The notes under the pieces were generated by a model, which was given only the letters and a program-made list of their open reading frames with translations, was not told the origin of the DNA and did no database searches. This document shows, piece by piece, positions 25,815 through 34,137 of a DNA stretch of 64,000 bases (position 1 is the first letter of the stretch; every line of letters begins with the position of its first letter). Both the position numbers and the translations under genes were made by a program. Origin of the DNA: Parundibacterium terreum (lineage in GTDB: Bacteria; Pseudomonadota; Gammaproteobacteria; Burkholderiales; Burkholderiaceae_D); assembly GCF_014636315.1 (NCBI RefSeq), contig NZ_BMED01000002.1:868001-932000 (forward strand), in the 5' to 3' direction.

Positions 25815-26951
25815 ATGAACGCTAGCGCCGACCTTATCGTTGATGTCATCATCATCGGCGCCGGCATAGTCGGCTGCGCCTGTGCCGCTGCGTTGGCGGG
25901 CCGCGGCCTACAGGTGGCTATCGTGGAAGCTTCCACAACAGGGGGAGGCGCCACTGCCGCCGGTATGGGGCATCTGGTGGTGATGGATGATAATCCGGCA
26001 GAACTGGCGCTGACGCAGCGTTCGCTGCAGCTATGGAGAAAGCTGGTCGCGGGCCAAGAGAGCAAGCATGAATACAGCCGCTGCGGCACGCTGTGGGTGG
26101 CGACCGATGCGGAAGAAATGGCTGCCGCCAGCGCCAAGCAAAGCATTCTTGAGCGCAATGGCATAGCCTGCGAGCTGCTGGATGAGCGCAGCCTGTACCT
26201 GGCTGAACCTGCTTTGCGCCCCGGCCTTGCAGGCGGCTTGCTGGTGAGCGATGACGCATTGGTGTATCCGCCGAAAAGCGCGCAGATCCTGCTTGACCAG
26301 GCCGTCGCATCTGGCGCGATGCTGGTAAAAGCGCAAGTGACAGCCGTCACCGGGAATCGAATCATCTGCAGCGATGGCAGGCAACTGCAGGCGGACAAGA
26401 TCGTCGTCGCCAACGGCCTTGCCGCAGCGATGCTATTGCCGGACCTGCCCTTGCGTGCCAAGAAGGGGCAATTGCTGATTACCGACCGCTACCCCGGCTT
26501 TATCCGGCATCAACTGGTGGAGCTGGGTTATATCAAGAGCGCCCATGCGAGCGACGGCGATTCGGTGGCATTCAACCTGCAGCCGCGGCCTACCGGGCAA
26601 ATCCTGATAGGCTCATCGCGCCAGTTTGATAGCATGGATAAGGCGGTGGAGATGGCCATCCTGCGCAAAATGCTGGCGCATGCGGTCAGCTTTGTTCCAA
26701 GGCTCGCGGACTTGAATATCCTGCGCAGCTGGACCGGTTTTCGCGCTGCCACGCCGGACGGTTTGCCGCTGATAGGGCCGCACCCCGAGCATGCGCATCT
26801 ATGGCTGGCAGTGGGCCACGAAGGGCTGGGAATCACGACCTCGCTGGCAACAGCGGAACTGCTGGCCGACCAGATATGCGGCGCGTCTACATCGATACCG
26901 GCAGAGCCCTATTTGCCGGCGCGCCTACTGGAGCGAAACACGCATGCCTGA
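25815..26951 (+). CDS. D-hydroxyproline dehydrogenase, DadA-like FAD subunit
   Basis: A 378-residue flavoprotein with an N-terminal FAD fold (VIIIGAGIVGCACAAALAGRG, then VVEAS-type acid at the end of the second strand) and the C-terminal TGFRAATPDGLPLIGP typical of DadA/glycine-oxidase proteins. It is likely the substrate-oxidising beta subunit of a hetero-oligomeric D-hydroxyproline dehydrogenase, making delta1-pyrroline-4-hydroxy-2-carboxylate. It lies 15 bases after the epimerase gene and overlaps the next gene by eight bases. It has no signal peptide; the complex is probably at the inner membrane or cytoplasm. Confidence 0.87.
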   Translation: MNASADLIVDVIIIGAGIVGCACAAALAGRGLQVAIVEASTTGGGATAAGMGHLVVMDDNPAELALTQRSLQLWRKLVAGQESKHEYSRCGTLWVATDAEEMAAASAKQSILERNGIACELLDERSLYLAEPALRPGLAGGLLVSDDALVYPPKSAQILLDQAVASGAMLVKAQVTAVTGNRIICSDGRQLQADKIVVANGLAAAMLLPDLPLRAKKGQLLITDRYPGFIRHQLVELGYIKSAHASDGDSVAFNLQPRPTGQILIGSSRQFDSMDKAVEMAILRKMLAHAVSFVPRLADLNILRSWTGFRAATPDGLPLIGPHPEHAHLWLAVGHEGLGITTSLATAELLADQICGASTSIPAEPYLPARLLERNTHA

Positions 26952-27198
26952 GCAAGTTCGCCTTTTCATCAATGAGCAGGACATCCTTGTGGATCCAGGG
27001 ATCAGTATTGCTGCGGCCATCGCTATCACCTCTTCCATCACAACACGCATCTCGGTCACCGGCACAGCGCGCGCACCAGTGTGCGGCATGGGCGTCTGCC
27101 AGGAATGCCGGGTTACCGTCAATGGCAGGTCGCATCAACTGGCTTGCCAGATCCTGGTTGAAGCAGGCATGCATATCGTTACCGGGGAGCGGGCATGA
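26944..27198 (+). CDS. D-hydroxyproline dehydrogenase, small [2Fe-2S] subunit
   Basis: An 84-residue ferredoxin-like protein. Cysteines at 47, 52, 55 and 68 (PVCGMGVCQECRVTV ... LACQ) form the C-x4-C-x2-C ... C pattern of the N-terminal iron-sulfur domain of HcnA/sarcosine-oxidase-like small subunits. It should carry electrons between the two flavin subunits. The start overlaps the upstream stop by eight bases and its stop overlaps the next ATG (ATGA), so the three genes are translationally coupled. Too short to stand alone and normally missed by length filters. Confidence 0.85.
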   Translation: MPEQVRLFINEQDILVDPGISIAAAIAITSSITTRISVTGTARAPVCGMGVCQECRVTVNGRSHQLACQILVEAGMHIVTGERA

Positions 27199-28454
27199 AC
27201 AAGCTGGCTTATGAAATACTGGTAGTAGGCGCAGGCCCGGCCGGCCTGGCGGCGGCACGCAGTGCTGCCTCTGCCGGTGCCCGTGTGGGCATTATCGAAG
27301 ACAACCCTTATTCCGGCGGGCAGATATGGCGCGGCGGCGCGGAAAAGCACCGCGACGGCCGCGCCAGGGAATTGGCAACAGCGATCAGTAGCGCTACGAA
27401 TATTACTTACCATACGCAAACCCGCATCGTACATGCGGTCGCAGACAGAGAACTACTCGCACAAACGCAGCACGATGCAATCAGCTTTCACTATGAAAAA
27501 CTGATACTGGCGACCGGTGCACGCGAGCTATTGCTGCCCTTCCCCGGCTGGACCTTGCCCGGCGTCACCGGGGCCGGAGGCTTGCAGGCATTGAGCAAGG
27601 GCGGATTCCCTGTTGCCGGCAAGCGCGTGGTAGTGGCCGGCAGCGGCCCCTTGTTGCTGGCAAGCGCTGCCAGCCTGCTGGAGCAAGGCGCCATCGTCAG
27701 CCATGTGCTGGAGCAGGCAAGCCCGCGCAGCCTGTCACGATTTGCCCTGTCATTGCTGGCGACACCGGGCAAATTGCGGCAAGCCGCGCAATTGGGGCTG
27801 GGGCTAAAACTGAGGGCGACACGCTATACCGGCAATAGCTTTATCCGTGCAGCACATGGCGATACGCAATTGCAGCAGGTGACGGCATCCATCCATGGCA
27901 AGGAGCACCGCATCGCCTGCGACTACCTAGCTTGCGGCTATGGCTTGCTGCCCAATACCGAGCTCGCTTCCGCGGTGGGCTGCCGCATCACCGACGGCAA
28001 AATGCAGGTGGATGAATGGCAGCGCAGCAGCCTGGAAAATGTGTATTGCGCCGGCGAGGGAACAGGCATAGGCGGCGTAGACCTGAGCCTGGCGGAAGGC
28101 GCGGTCGCCGGCTATGCGGCGATTGGGGAACAAGAGCGGGCCAGGGAATTTTTTGGCCGGCGCGGTAAATGGCAGGCTTTCGCCAGGCAGCTTGAAGAAA
28201 GCTTTGCATTGCGCCAGGAAGTATTGCAGCTATCCGATGCGGAAACGCTGGTTTGCCGCTGCGAAGATGTCAGCTACAGGCAGTTGCTGGAGCATGCCGG
28301 CTGGCGCGACGCAAAGCTGCATACGCGCTGCGGCATGGGTGCCTGCCAGGGCAGGATTTGCGGCGCGGCGACGCAAGCGCTATTTGGCTGGCATAAGGAT
28401 GAGGCACGCCTGCCTATCTTCCCGACAAGGGTAGGCAGCTTGCTGGAGGAGTGA
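27195..28454 (+). CDS. D-hydroxyproline dehydrogenase, NAD(P)-fold large subunit
   Basis: A 419-residue flavoprotein. The FAD motif is VVGAGPAGLAAARSAASAG at residues 10-28 and a second Rossmann motif is VVVAGSGPLLLASAASLL. The C-terminus has two Cys pairs (VCRCEDV and TRCGMGACQGRICG), a BFD-like iron-sulfur domain seen in HcnB and the alpha subunit of hydroxyproline dehydrogenases. It completes the three-subunit enzyme and passes electrons onward, probably to quinone. Coupled to the small subunit by ATGA overlap. Last gene of the epimerase operon. Confidence 0.87.
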   Translation: MNKLAYEILVVGAGPAGLAAARSAASAGARVGIIEDNPYSGGQIWRGGAEKHRDGRARELATAISSATNITYHTQTRIVHAVADRELLAQTQHDAISFHYEKLILATGARELLLPFPGWTLPGVTGAGGLQALSKGGFPVAGKRVVVAGSGPLLLASAASLLEQGAIVSHVLEQASPRSLSRFALSLLATPGKLRQAAQLGLGLKLRATRYTGNSFIRAAHGDTQLQQVTASIHGKEHRIACDYLACGYGLLPNTELASAVGCRITDGKMQVDEWQRSSLENVYCAGEGTGIGGVDLSLAEGAVAGYAAIGEQERAREFFGRRGKWQAFARQLEESFALRQEVLQLSDAETLVCRCEDVSYRQLLEHAGWRDAKLHTRCGMGACQGRICGAATQALFGWHKDEARLPIFPTRVGSLLEE

Positions 28455-28512
28455 AAAATTCTTCCGCATGCAAGGCATGCCTCCCTCCCGGCTTGAGCCG
28501 ATTATCGTGCCT

Positions 28513-28947
28513 TCAAAGGGCCTGCCCCGTCGGCCAGCGGTAGCCCAGTACGTCAGCCAAAGGATAAAAGTGTTCGCGCACTTGCTCCAGCTGATTGCCG
28601 CCCAGCAGATAGACGAACTCCGCGTCGCTGCGCAGATAAAATCCCACATGTCCTTTCCAGCCCTTGGGATCCTCACGTGTGACAACGACCACGCAACCCG
28701 GCCGGGGCTGCTGCAGCGGCATGCCCCACTCCAGCCACGAGCGCGCCAGCGCCGAGCCTGTGCCGCTAATGCCTGCCTGCTGCATGCACCAGTTGGCGAA
28801 TGACGAGCACCAGGCGACCTTGTCGTCATAGCCGCGGACATTGGTGTTTTCATGGTATTGCGTGATACGCGGATTGCTTTGCCCTGCAGGAAAACGTGTG
28901 ATGCCGATTTCTTTTTCCGCCACCGGCATCCATACAGCCTCGTTCAT
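28513..28947 (-). CDS. TIGR02594-type CHAP-like protein
   Basis: A 144-residue protein with an NlpC/CHAP-like cysteine peptidase look: Cys47 in DDKVAWCSSFANWCM and a histidine near 99 in GWKGHVGFY. It matches the TIGR02594 group of small CHAP-like proteins found as phage or toxin-associated lysins and as free-standing genes. There is no signal peptide. It could cut a peptidoglycan stem peptide, but export is unclear. It converges on the hydroxyproline dehydrogenase operon and is followed upstream by two VOC genes in the same direction. Confidence 0.8.
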   Translation of the reverse strand: MNEAVWMPVAEKEIGITRFPAGQSNPRITQYHENTNVRGYDDKVAWCSSFANWCMQQAGISGTGSALARSWLEWGMPLQQPRPGCVVVVTREDPKGWKGHVGFYLRSDAEFVYLLGGNQLEQVREHFYPLADVLGYRWPTGQAL

Positions 28948-28979
28948 ACTCTCTCTTCATTGATAGGGGAAACATTACC

Positions 28980-29441
28980 TTACGACGACTTGGATATTTC
29001 GTCAAAGCGCCTTTGCATTTCTTCCACAGAAAGTTGTTCTATTTGATGGCTGAACATCCATTCGTGGCCGAAGGGGTCGCGTATCTTGCCGCTGCGCTCG
29101 CCGTAGAATTGATCCTGTGCCGGCATCGTCACCGTTGCACCGGCGGCTATTGCGGATTCCATCAGCTTGTCGACATTATCGACCTGCAGATACATCGCCA
29201 TCGCCGTACCCGCTACCGACTCCGGGCCCAGGATGCCGTACTCCGGATATTCGTCCGACAGCATTAATTTGGCGCCGCCTATCTCCAGCTCCGCATGGCC
29301 GACCCGGCCGGAAGGCTCGTCCAGGCGAAAAGTTTCCTTGGCGCCAAAAACTTGCTGGTAAAAACGGATAGCATCAGGCGCGCGCCGCACGCGCAGATAA
29401 GCAATCATCTCGTGTACCACCGGCTTGTACTCTGTGGACAT
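28980..29441 (-). CDS. VOC/PhnB-like glyoxalase-fold protein
   Basis: A 153-residue vicinal-oxygen-chelate protein of the PhnB-like type: MIAYLRVRRAPDAIRFYQQVFGAKETFRL at the start, GHAELEIGGAKLMLSDEYPE, and the C-terminal RDPFGHEWMFSH. Members are often uncharacterised or give resistance to small molecules. AGGAG lies six bases before the ATG at 29441; a longer frame starting upstream adds 17 unlikely residues. Another VOC gene lies 119 bases upstream in the same direction. Confidence 0.87.
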   Translation of the reverse strand: MSTEYKPVVHEMIAYLRVRRAPDAIRFYQQVFGAKETFRLDEPSGRVGHAELEIGGAKLMLSDEYPEYGILGPESVAGTAMAMYLQVDNVDKLMESAIAAGATVTMPAQDQFYGERSGKIRDPFGHEWMFSHQIEQLSVEEMQRRFDEISKSS

Positions 29442-29560
29442 GGGCATCTCCTTGAATTTGATCATTAGCAGCGAAGCGGCCTGGCGAGACAAAGCGCAGA
29501 CACCTTGTCATCATAGACTACGCTCCCGCCATGAACAGGAAAAAAAGGAGAGGAAAAAAG

Positions 29561-29941
29561 CTAAGCCGGCTTGCCTGCGCGCGCCTGCATCAGTTCTATA
29601 CGGTTGCCGAAAGGGTCAAAGGTGAACGCGCGGTCAAAATATTCCATAGGCTCATCTGCCTTGAATTCATAGCCGGCCTGTTGCAGCCTGTGCATAAAAT
29701 AGTCCAGGCTCTCCACGCGCAGGGCTGGATGGGCTTTTTTGGCAGGCTTGAAGTCAGCCTCTGCCCCCACATGCAATTGCAAGGAGCCACATTCAAACCA
29801 GGCGCCGCCGCGTGCCGCCAGATTGGCCGGTTTGGGGATTTCATTCAACCCTAGCAGACCACCGTAAAATTTGCGCGCCTCATCTTCCGCGCCCTGCGGA
29901 ACAGCGACTTGCACGTGATCAATCCCAATAATTTTGGACAT
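29561..29941 (-). CDS. VOC-family glyoxalase-like protein
   Basis: A 126-residue single-domain VOC protein: IIGIDHVQVAVPQGAEDEARKFYGGLLGLNEIPKP and the closing FTFDPFGNRIELMQA are typical. It is probably a dimer of beta-alpha-beta-beta-beta modules binding a metal through the His of DHVQ and the Glu of RIELMQ. The substrate cannot be told. AGGAG precedes the ATG at 29941, which was preferred over an upstream start 11 codons earlier. Confidence 0.87.
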   Translation of the reverse strand: MSKIIGIDHVQVAVPQGAEDEARKFYGGLLGLNEIPKPANLAARGGAWFECGSLQLHVGAEADFKPAKKAHPALRVESLDYFMHRLQQAGYEFKADEPMEYFDRAFTFDPFGNRIELMQARAGKPA

Positions 29942-29992
29942 CAGAAACTCCTGAAAGAAAATATCGATAGCCAAGCCGCCCGTGGCCGCGCA

Positions 29993-30799
29993 TCAGTAAC
30001 CGCGCTGGCCGGCCCCTGCCGTAGCAGTCCATGCTGTCCACGCCGTGCAGTAGCACAGCAGGGCCAGCACGAAACCGCTGATACCGGCAACCGTGACGTG
30101 AAACAGCCAGCGCTCCAGCGAAAAACCCCAATGCAGGAACCCGGCAGCTGCGCAGCACAAGGCACTGGCGATGAAAATACCGCCTGCGATATAGACTTTC
30201 AGACTGGCCGGCGGTTCCAGTTGATTTGTATCCTTAAGTAGATCGCTATCGGCAGGAGTAGCGGGCTGTGTCAGCCATGACTGCACCCACCACGCCAGTA
30301 CCAGCAAACCCAGTGCAGTGCTCAGATGCTGTAGCAATTTATACAGATAGACCTGGCTGCCATCCACGGTAAAAACCACGCTGCGCAGCAGATCAACGTG
30401 GTTGACCACCGCAGAATTCCTGTGCGTCAGCGCATCCCAGGCGATATGGGTCGCGGCCCCCAGCATCACCGAGCAGGCCAGCACCCAGATGGAAACCGAG
30501 GGCAAGGTCCCGGCGCCGAATACCTGGCCGCGCAGGCGCGACAATAAAAACTCCGGCAGCAGCAGGCAGGCGGGGCGCTTGATCAGCAAATGGAAAATGA
30601 AATAGGCCAGCAAACCCGCAGGCAGGCAAAAGATCAGGATACCGGCCAGGCTATGCGTCATCAGGCCATGAATGCCGGGCAGGAAGTAGGCAAAATCCGG
30701 CGCCATACTGCCGATAGCCATTGCAGAAATGGACGAGCGGCGGCCTAACAGCTTGTGCAGTGGAAGCACTGCGGCGGGGTGGGATAAGGTAAAAGGCAA
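29993..30799 (-). CDS. DUF4184 membrane protein
   Basis: A 268-residue inner-membrane protein with about six hydrophobic segments. The start MPFTLSHPAAVLPLHKLLGRR and the AIGSMAPDFAYFLPG motif are the DUF4184 signature, along with GAATHIAWDALTH, a His/Asp-containing segment also seen in LexA-binding/metal-dependent membrane hydrolase relatives. Function unknown. The promoter region upstream holds four 11-bp-phased copies of a GCAC motif (30833-30871), about 34 bases before the start codon. Confidence 0.85.
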   Translation of the reverse strand: MPFTLSHPAAVLPLHKLLGRRSSISAMAIGSMAPDFAYFLPGIHGLMTHSLAGILIFCLPAGLLAYFIFHLLIKRPACLLLPEFLLSRLRGQVFGAGTLPSVSIWVLACSVMLGAATHIAWDALTHRNSAVVNHVDLLRSVVFTVDGSQVYLYKLLQHLSTALGLLVLAWWVQSWLTQPATPADSDLLKDTNQLEPPASLKVYIAGGIFIASALCCAAAGFLHWGFSLERWLFHVTVAGISGFVLALLCYCTAWTAWTATAGAGQRGY

Positions 30800-30832
30800 G
30801 GCAATGAGTCCGCTAAGGAAAATGGGTCAATG

Positions 30833-30871
30833 GCGCACTGATGGTGCACTAGAGATGCACGAATGATGCAC
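30833..30871. promoter_or_regulatory. Four-unit 11-bp-phased operator array
   Basis: Hexamers GCGCAC, GTGCAC, ATGCAC and ATGCAC start at 30833, 30844, 30855 and 30866, exactly 11 bp apart. Such phasing is typical of OmpR/PhoB-type regulator half-sites. They lie just upstream of the DUF4184 gene; their motif differs from the array at 13219. Confidence 0.45.
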
Positions 30872-30950
30872 ACCGCGCGCCGCTGACCGGTCCCCTCATT
30901 CTACCTCTTAGTCTGATAGCGGGAGGCAATCGGCTCGCCCCTGCCCGCGC

Positions 30951-31730
30951 TTAATTGGCGGTATCGCGGGTTTTCGCCAACACATCGCGGAACTCTCTCG
31001 GTGTCACGCCGACCGTAGACTTGAACACCCGCGAAAAAGCGCTGTGGTCATGATAGCCGCAGGCAGCGGCCACATCGGTAATGCTCTTGCCCATGTCGGC
31101 CAGCATCACGGATGCCGCGTCCAGCCTGACCTTGGTCACCATCTGCCTTGGCGTCAAAGTAAATATTTTCTGGAAATAGCGTTCGATCTGCGCCACAGAC
31201 AAGCCGGTGATCTGCTCCAGATCCGCCATCTGTATATTCTGTTCGTAGTGCGTATGCAGGTGCCGGACCGCAGCGGCAATCTTGTGGTACACAGGATGGC
31301 GCTGATCGGGCATGGCCAGATCGCGCGAGATACCTGCCAGACCTATGATGTTTTTGTTTGCGTCGCGCAGCGCTATTTTTTTTGTCAGGCACCAGCCGGG
31401 ATCATGGTCCGGATAAAGATGCAGCTCCAGCTGGTCGTGGAATTCCTGTTCGCCACGCAATACCAGATGGTCTTGCTCGTCATAGGTGCTGGCCAGTGCT
31501 GCCGGGAATACTTCTACAGCGGTGCGGCCTATCAGCGCAGACTTATCTTTATAGCCGCAGCGGTTGGCCAGCGTCTGGTTCAGCACTACGTAACGGCCAT
31601 CCATGTCCTTGACGAAGAAGACCACGTCCGGCAGCGCATCAAACAAGGATTCGGTGAAAAATACGTTGGCTATCTGTTTGGCGAGGATATCGCGCTCGTT
31701 ATTGGCTAAGTTTTTATGATCGTTATTCAT
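30951..31730 (-). CDS. PAS-AraC transcriptional regulator
   Basis: A 259-residue regulator with an N-terminal PAS domain (about residues 25-135, ESLFDALPDVVFFVKDMDGRYVVLNQ) and a C-terminal AraC-type double helix-turn-helix (about 160-255, with GYHDHSAFSRVFKSTVGVTPREFR). The PAS domain probably senses a small molecule or redox state. It is divergent from the DapA-like deaminase gene across 276 bases that hold a 25-bp palindrome. In Pseudomonas the hydroxyproline cluster is controlled by an AraC-type protein (LhpR), so this is a good candidate regulator. Confidence 0.9.
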   Translation of the reverse strand: MNNDHKNLANNERDILAKQIANVFFTESLFDALPDVVFFVKDMDGRYVVLNQTLANRCGYKDKSALIGRTAVEVFPAALASTYDEQDHLVLRGEQEFHDQLELHLYPDHDPGWCLTKKIALRDANKNIIGLAGISRDLAMPDQRHPVYHKIAAAVRHLHTHYEQNIQMADLEQITGLSVAQIERYFQKIFTLTPRQMVTKVRLDAASVMLADMGKSITDVAAACGYHDHSAFSRVFKSTVGVTPREFRDVLAKTRDTAN

Positions 31731-31940
31731 ACGGCTGTTCTGATATCTGTCATACCGGCGTCTCTGCGTCCCTGTGCCTCTGCGCGGCCTCCGGCTTTAC
31801 TTTCCCCGACATTAGCAATTAATTAAGAAATTTGCAATAATCTTTACAAGGATTAACTTTTTTGCATGTTGCGTTACATCGACGTATTTTCCCGCAAAAT
31901 CTGCTACACAAGCACCGTTTTTTCTACGACCGAGCACGCT

Positions 31941-31965
31941 TTAAATATATTGTAAATATATTTAA
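31941..31965. promoter_or_regulatory. 25-bp AT-rich palindrome, likely operator
   Basis: Perfect 11-bp arms (TTAAATATATT at 31941-31951 and AATATATTTAA at 31955-31965) with a 3-base centre. It lies 42-66 bases before the deaminase ATG, in the gap shared with the PAS-AraC gene. It suits a dimeric repressor or activator; the partner is unknown. Confidence 0.5.
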
Positions 31966-31976
31966 TTGAGAATAGT

Positions 31977-32006
31977 ATGAACGAACACCCAAAACAGGAG
32001 ATCTGA
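31977..32006 (+). other. Nine-codon mini reading frame abutting the deaminase gene
   Basis: ATG at 31977 opens nine codons (MNEHPKQEI) and a TGA directly followed by the deaminase ATG at 32007. The frame contains that gene's AGGAG. It may be a leader peptide affecting translation or a chance frame. Confidence 0.25.
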
Positions 32007-32918
32007 ATGACAGCAAACAAATGGAAAGGCGTATTCCCGGCAGTCACTACCAAGTTCAAGGCCAACGAAGACCTGGACCATGCTGAGATGGAAAAGCATT
32101 ATGCGTTCCAGATCGATAACGGCGTCCATGGGCTGGTCACCTGCGGGTCCTTGGGAGAAGCCAGCACCCTGTCCTTCGACGAAAAACTGGAAGTCGCCAG
32201 GGTCGCGCTAAACGTGGCCGACAAGCGCGTGCCGGTATTGGTCAATGTGTCCGAGACGCGTACCGCCAACGCCTTACGCTTTGTGCAGCAGGCCGCCGAC
32301 CTCGGCGTGCAGGGCTTCATGGTGATGCCTTCCGTGCTGTATGCAGCCGATGCACGCGAAGCCAAGGACAATCTGCGCGCCATTGCCAAGGCTGCGCAAC
32401 TGCCCATCATGGTCTATAACAATCCTGTCACCTACAAGGTAGACCTGACGCCGGAAGACTTCCTGGATCTGGCCGATTGCGAATGGCTGGTCGCGATCAA
32501 GGAATCCAGCGACAACGTCCGCCGCATCACCGATTTGCGCAATGCGCTGGGCACGCGCTATCAGCTATTCATGGGCGTAGATGATTTATCGTTTGAAGGC
32601 CTGGCGGTAGGGGCCGACGGCTTGCTGGCCGGCCTGGTAGTGGCCTTTCCCAAAGAGACAGTCGCCTTGTACCAGTTGATGCAGGCCAGGCGCTATGAAG
32701 AGGCGCTCAAGCTTTACCAATGGTTTATGCCCCTGCTGCATCTGGACGTCTCTACTAAACTGGTGCAAAACCTGAAACTGGTGGAAGCCCTGGTCGGCGT
32801 GGGCAATGAAAACGTGCGGCTGCCGCGCCAGCCGCTGGCCGGTGCCGAGCGGGAGCGGGTCAGCGCTATTGTGCGCAAGGCGCTGGAGACCCGGCCGGAC
32901 TTGTCGTCGTATTTTTAG
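32007..32918 (+). CDS. lhpC: Pyrroline-4-hydroxy-2-carboxylate deaminase (DapA family)
   Basis: A 303-residue (beta/alpha)8 lyase of the dihydrodipicolinate synthase family. The Schiff-base lysine is Lys165 (VAIKESSDN), with Tyr137 in MVYNNP and the GSLGEASTL loop near residue 48. Context marks it as the third step of hydroxyproline breakdown: deamination of delta1-pyrroline-4-hydroxy-2-carboxylate to 2-oxoglutarate semialdehyde, following the epimerase and dehydrogenase about 3.5 kb upstream. AGGAG sits eight bases before the ATG. The enzyme that would oxidise the semialdehyde is not obvious in this window. Confidence 0.85.
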   Translation: MTANKWKGVFPAVTTKFKANEDLDHAEMEKHYAFQIDNGVHGLVTCGSLGEASTLSFDEKLEVARVALNVADKRVPVLVNVSETRTANALRFVQQAADLGVQGFMVMPSVLYAADAREAKDNLRAIAKAAQLPIMVYNNPVTYKVDLTPEDFLDLADCEWLVAIKESSDNVRRITDLRNALGTRYQLFMGVDDLSFEGLAVGADGLLAGLVVAFPKETVALYQLMQARRYEEALKLYQWFMPLLHLDVSTKLVQNLKLVEALVGVGNENVRLPRQPLAGAERERVSAIVRKALETRPDLSSYF

Positions 32919-33284
32919 TGTTTTTGCAATAGCTGAAATAAATAATAGCAATGAACTCCATGGGCCGCGGCCGGCCCATGTCCCCACCTCCGGCAAAGCG
33001 GAAAGAATCTTGAATCCGGTTTCGCCCCGGCTTCGTATATCTGGCATATACGCAAAACATATCCATCATCGAACATGCATATATCAATGTGGAATCAACG
33101 TGGATGTCATTGATGACAGTTTGGAACGACATATTGCTGCCCTGATGCAATTTATTACCGGGCACTAAATAAACCACGGGAATATGTCGCTTACATGATG
33201 CATACGTCTTATTAAATTTTTAAAATCAGGTAATAACAATTAAAAATTTGCCAAAATACCGGTAAAATCCGTACAAAATACAAA
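32919..33284. other. AT-rich intergenic region before GntR gene
   Basis: No credible gene was found in these 366 bases; both strands show only short frames with no protein-like features. The right part (33200-33284) is AT-rich and probably holds the GntR promoter. Confidence 0.5.
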
Positions 33285-33962
33285 ATGTTGATAACAATGC
33301 TAGAAACACCACTGAAACCTGCTGCCTCCAAACTGCGCGCTGCCGACGTCGCTTACGATGCGATAGAGAGCATGATTGTCACCCTGCAATTAAAGCCTGG
33401 ATCGCCTATCGTGGAATCCGAACTGGTGGACGTCACCGGGCTCGGCCGTACGCCATTGAGGGAAGCATTGATGCGCATGTCGTCCAACGGACTGATCGTG
33501 CAATTGCCAAGGCGTGGACTCATCATCAGCGACATCGAAGCCGCCGAGCACATGACGCTGATAGAAACCCGCAGGGTGATAGAAAGACTGATCGCGACCA
33601 GCGCCGCGCGCCGCGCATCGCCCCAGCAGAGGGAAGATATCCTGGCCAGTGCCGACAAGATGGTGGTTGCAGCCAAACAGGGTGACCTGGGTGTGTACAT
33701 GGATGCCGACCAGGCTCTGGACCACGTGATCCATGATGCCTGCCGCAACCCGTCTGCCGTCAAGGCAGTGACGCCCTTGATCATCAAGTGCCGCCGTTTC
33801 TGGTATGCGTACCAGCATGAAGGCGATGTGGAAGAAGGCGCGCGCTGCCATATGCTGCTGGCCAAGGCAATCGCCAAGGGCAATGAAGAACAGGCCAGCA
33901 AGGCGGCGGATTCGCTGATGGATTTGTTAGAGACGTTTGCCCGTAAAGTCATCAACGGCTAA
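33285..33962 (+). CDS. GntR-family regulator, FCD subgroup
   Basis: A 225-residue regulator with an N-terminal winged helix-turn-helix (about residues 18-75, ELVDVTGLGRTPLREALMRMSSNGLI) and a C-terminal all-helical FCD effector domain (MTLIETRRVIERLI, DADQALDHVIHDAC). Such FadR-like proteins bind small organic acids. It follows the deaminase gene in the same orientation after 366 bases and could control it. ATG codons at 33285 and 33297 are both possible starts. Confidence 0.9.
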   Translation: MLITMLETPLKPAASKLRAADVAYDAIESMIVTLQLKPGSPIVESELVDVTGLGRTPLREALMRMSSNGLIVQLPRRGLIISDIEAAEHMTLIETRRVIERLIATSAARRASPQQREDILASADKMVVAAKQGDLGVYMDADQALDHVIHDACRNPSAVKAVTPLIIKCRRFWYAYQHEGDVEEGARCHMLLAKAIAKGNEEQASKAADSLMDLLETFARKVING

Positions 33963-33985
33963 AATTTATTTGCTATCTTACTGCG

Positions 33986-34110
33986 CGGACGTGATCGGGG
34001 CTCATGTGCTACTCGGAATGCTCACGTACCTTAAGTACGTTCCGCTTCCTGCGTTGCTATTCACCCCGCTGACGCCTTGCTCGCTACAGATCTCAAGCCG
34101 GTTTACGCAA
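33986..34110. repeat. Intergenic repeat with ACGTAC/GTACGT tip
   Basis: A GC-rich intergenic stretch with a small central palindrome (ACGTAC at 34024-34029, GTACGT at 34035-34040) flanked by imperfect arms (GGGG and CCCC blocks, GACGCCTTGC tail). The same kind of tip is at 42900-42917. It lies between the GntR gene and the convergent enoyl-CoA hydratase gene and is probably a terminator-like repeat. Confidence 0.45.
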
Positions 34111-34137
34111 TAAACTAAGATTGAGGTTTGCCAGCGC

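Noticed and set aside
32866-33177. Minus-strand 103-residue frame after the deaminase gene
   Set aside because: No ribosome site and no family; overlaps the deaminase 3' end.
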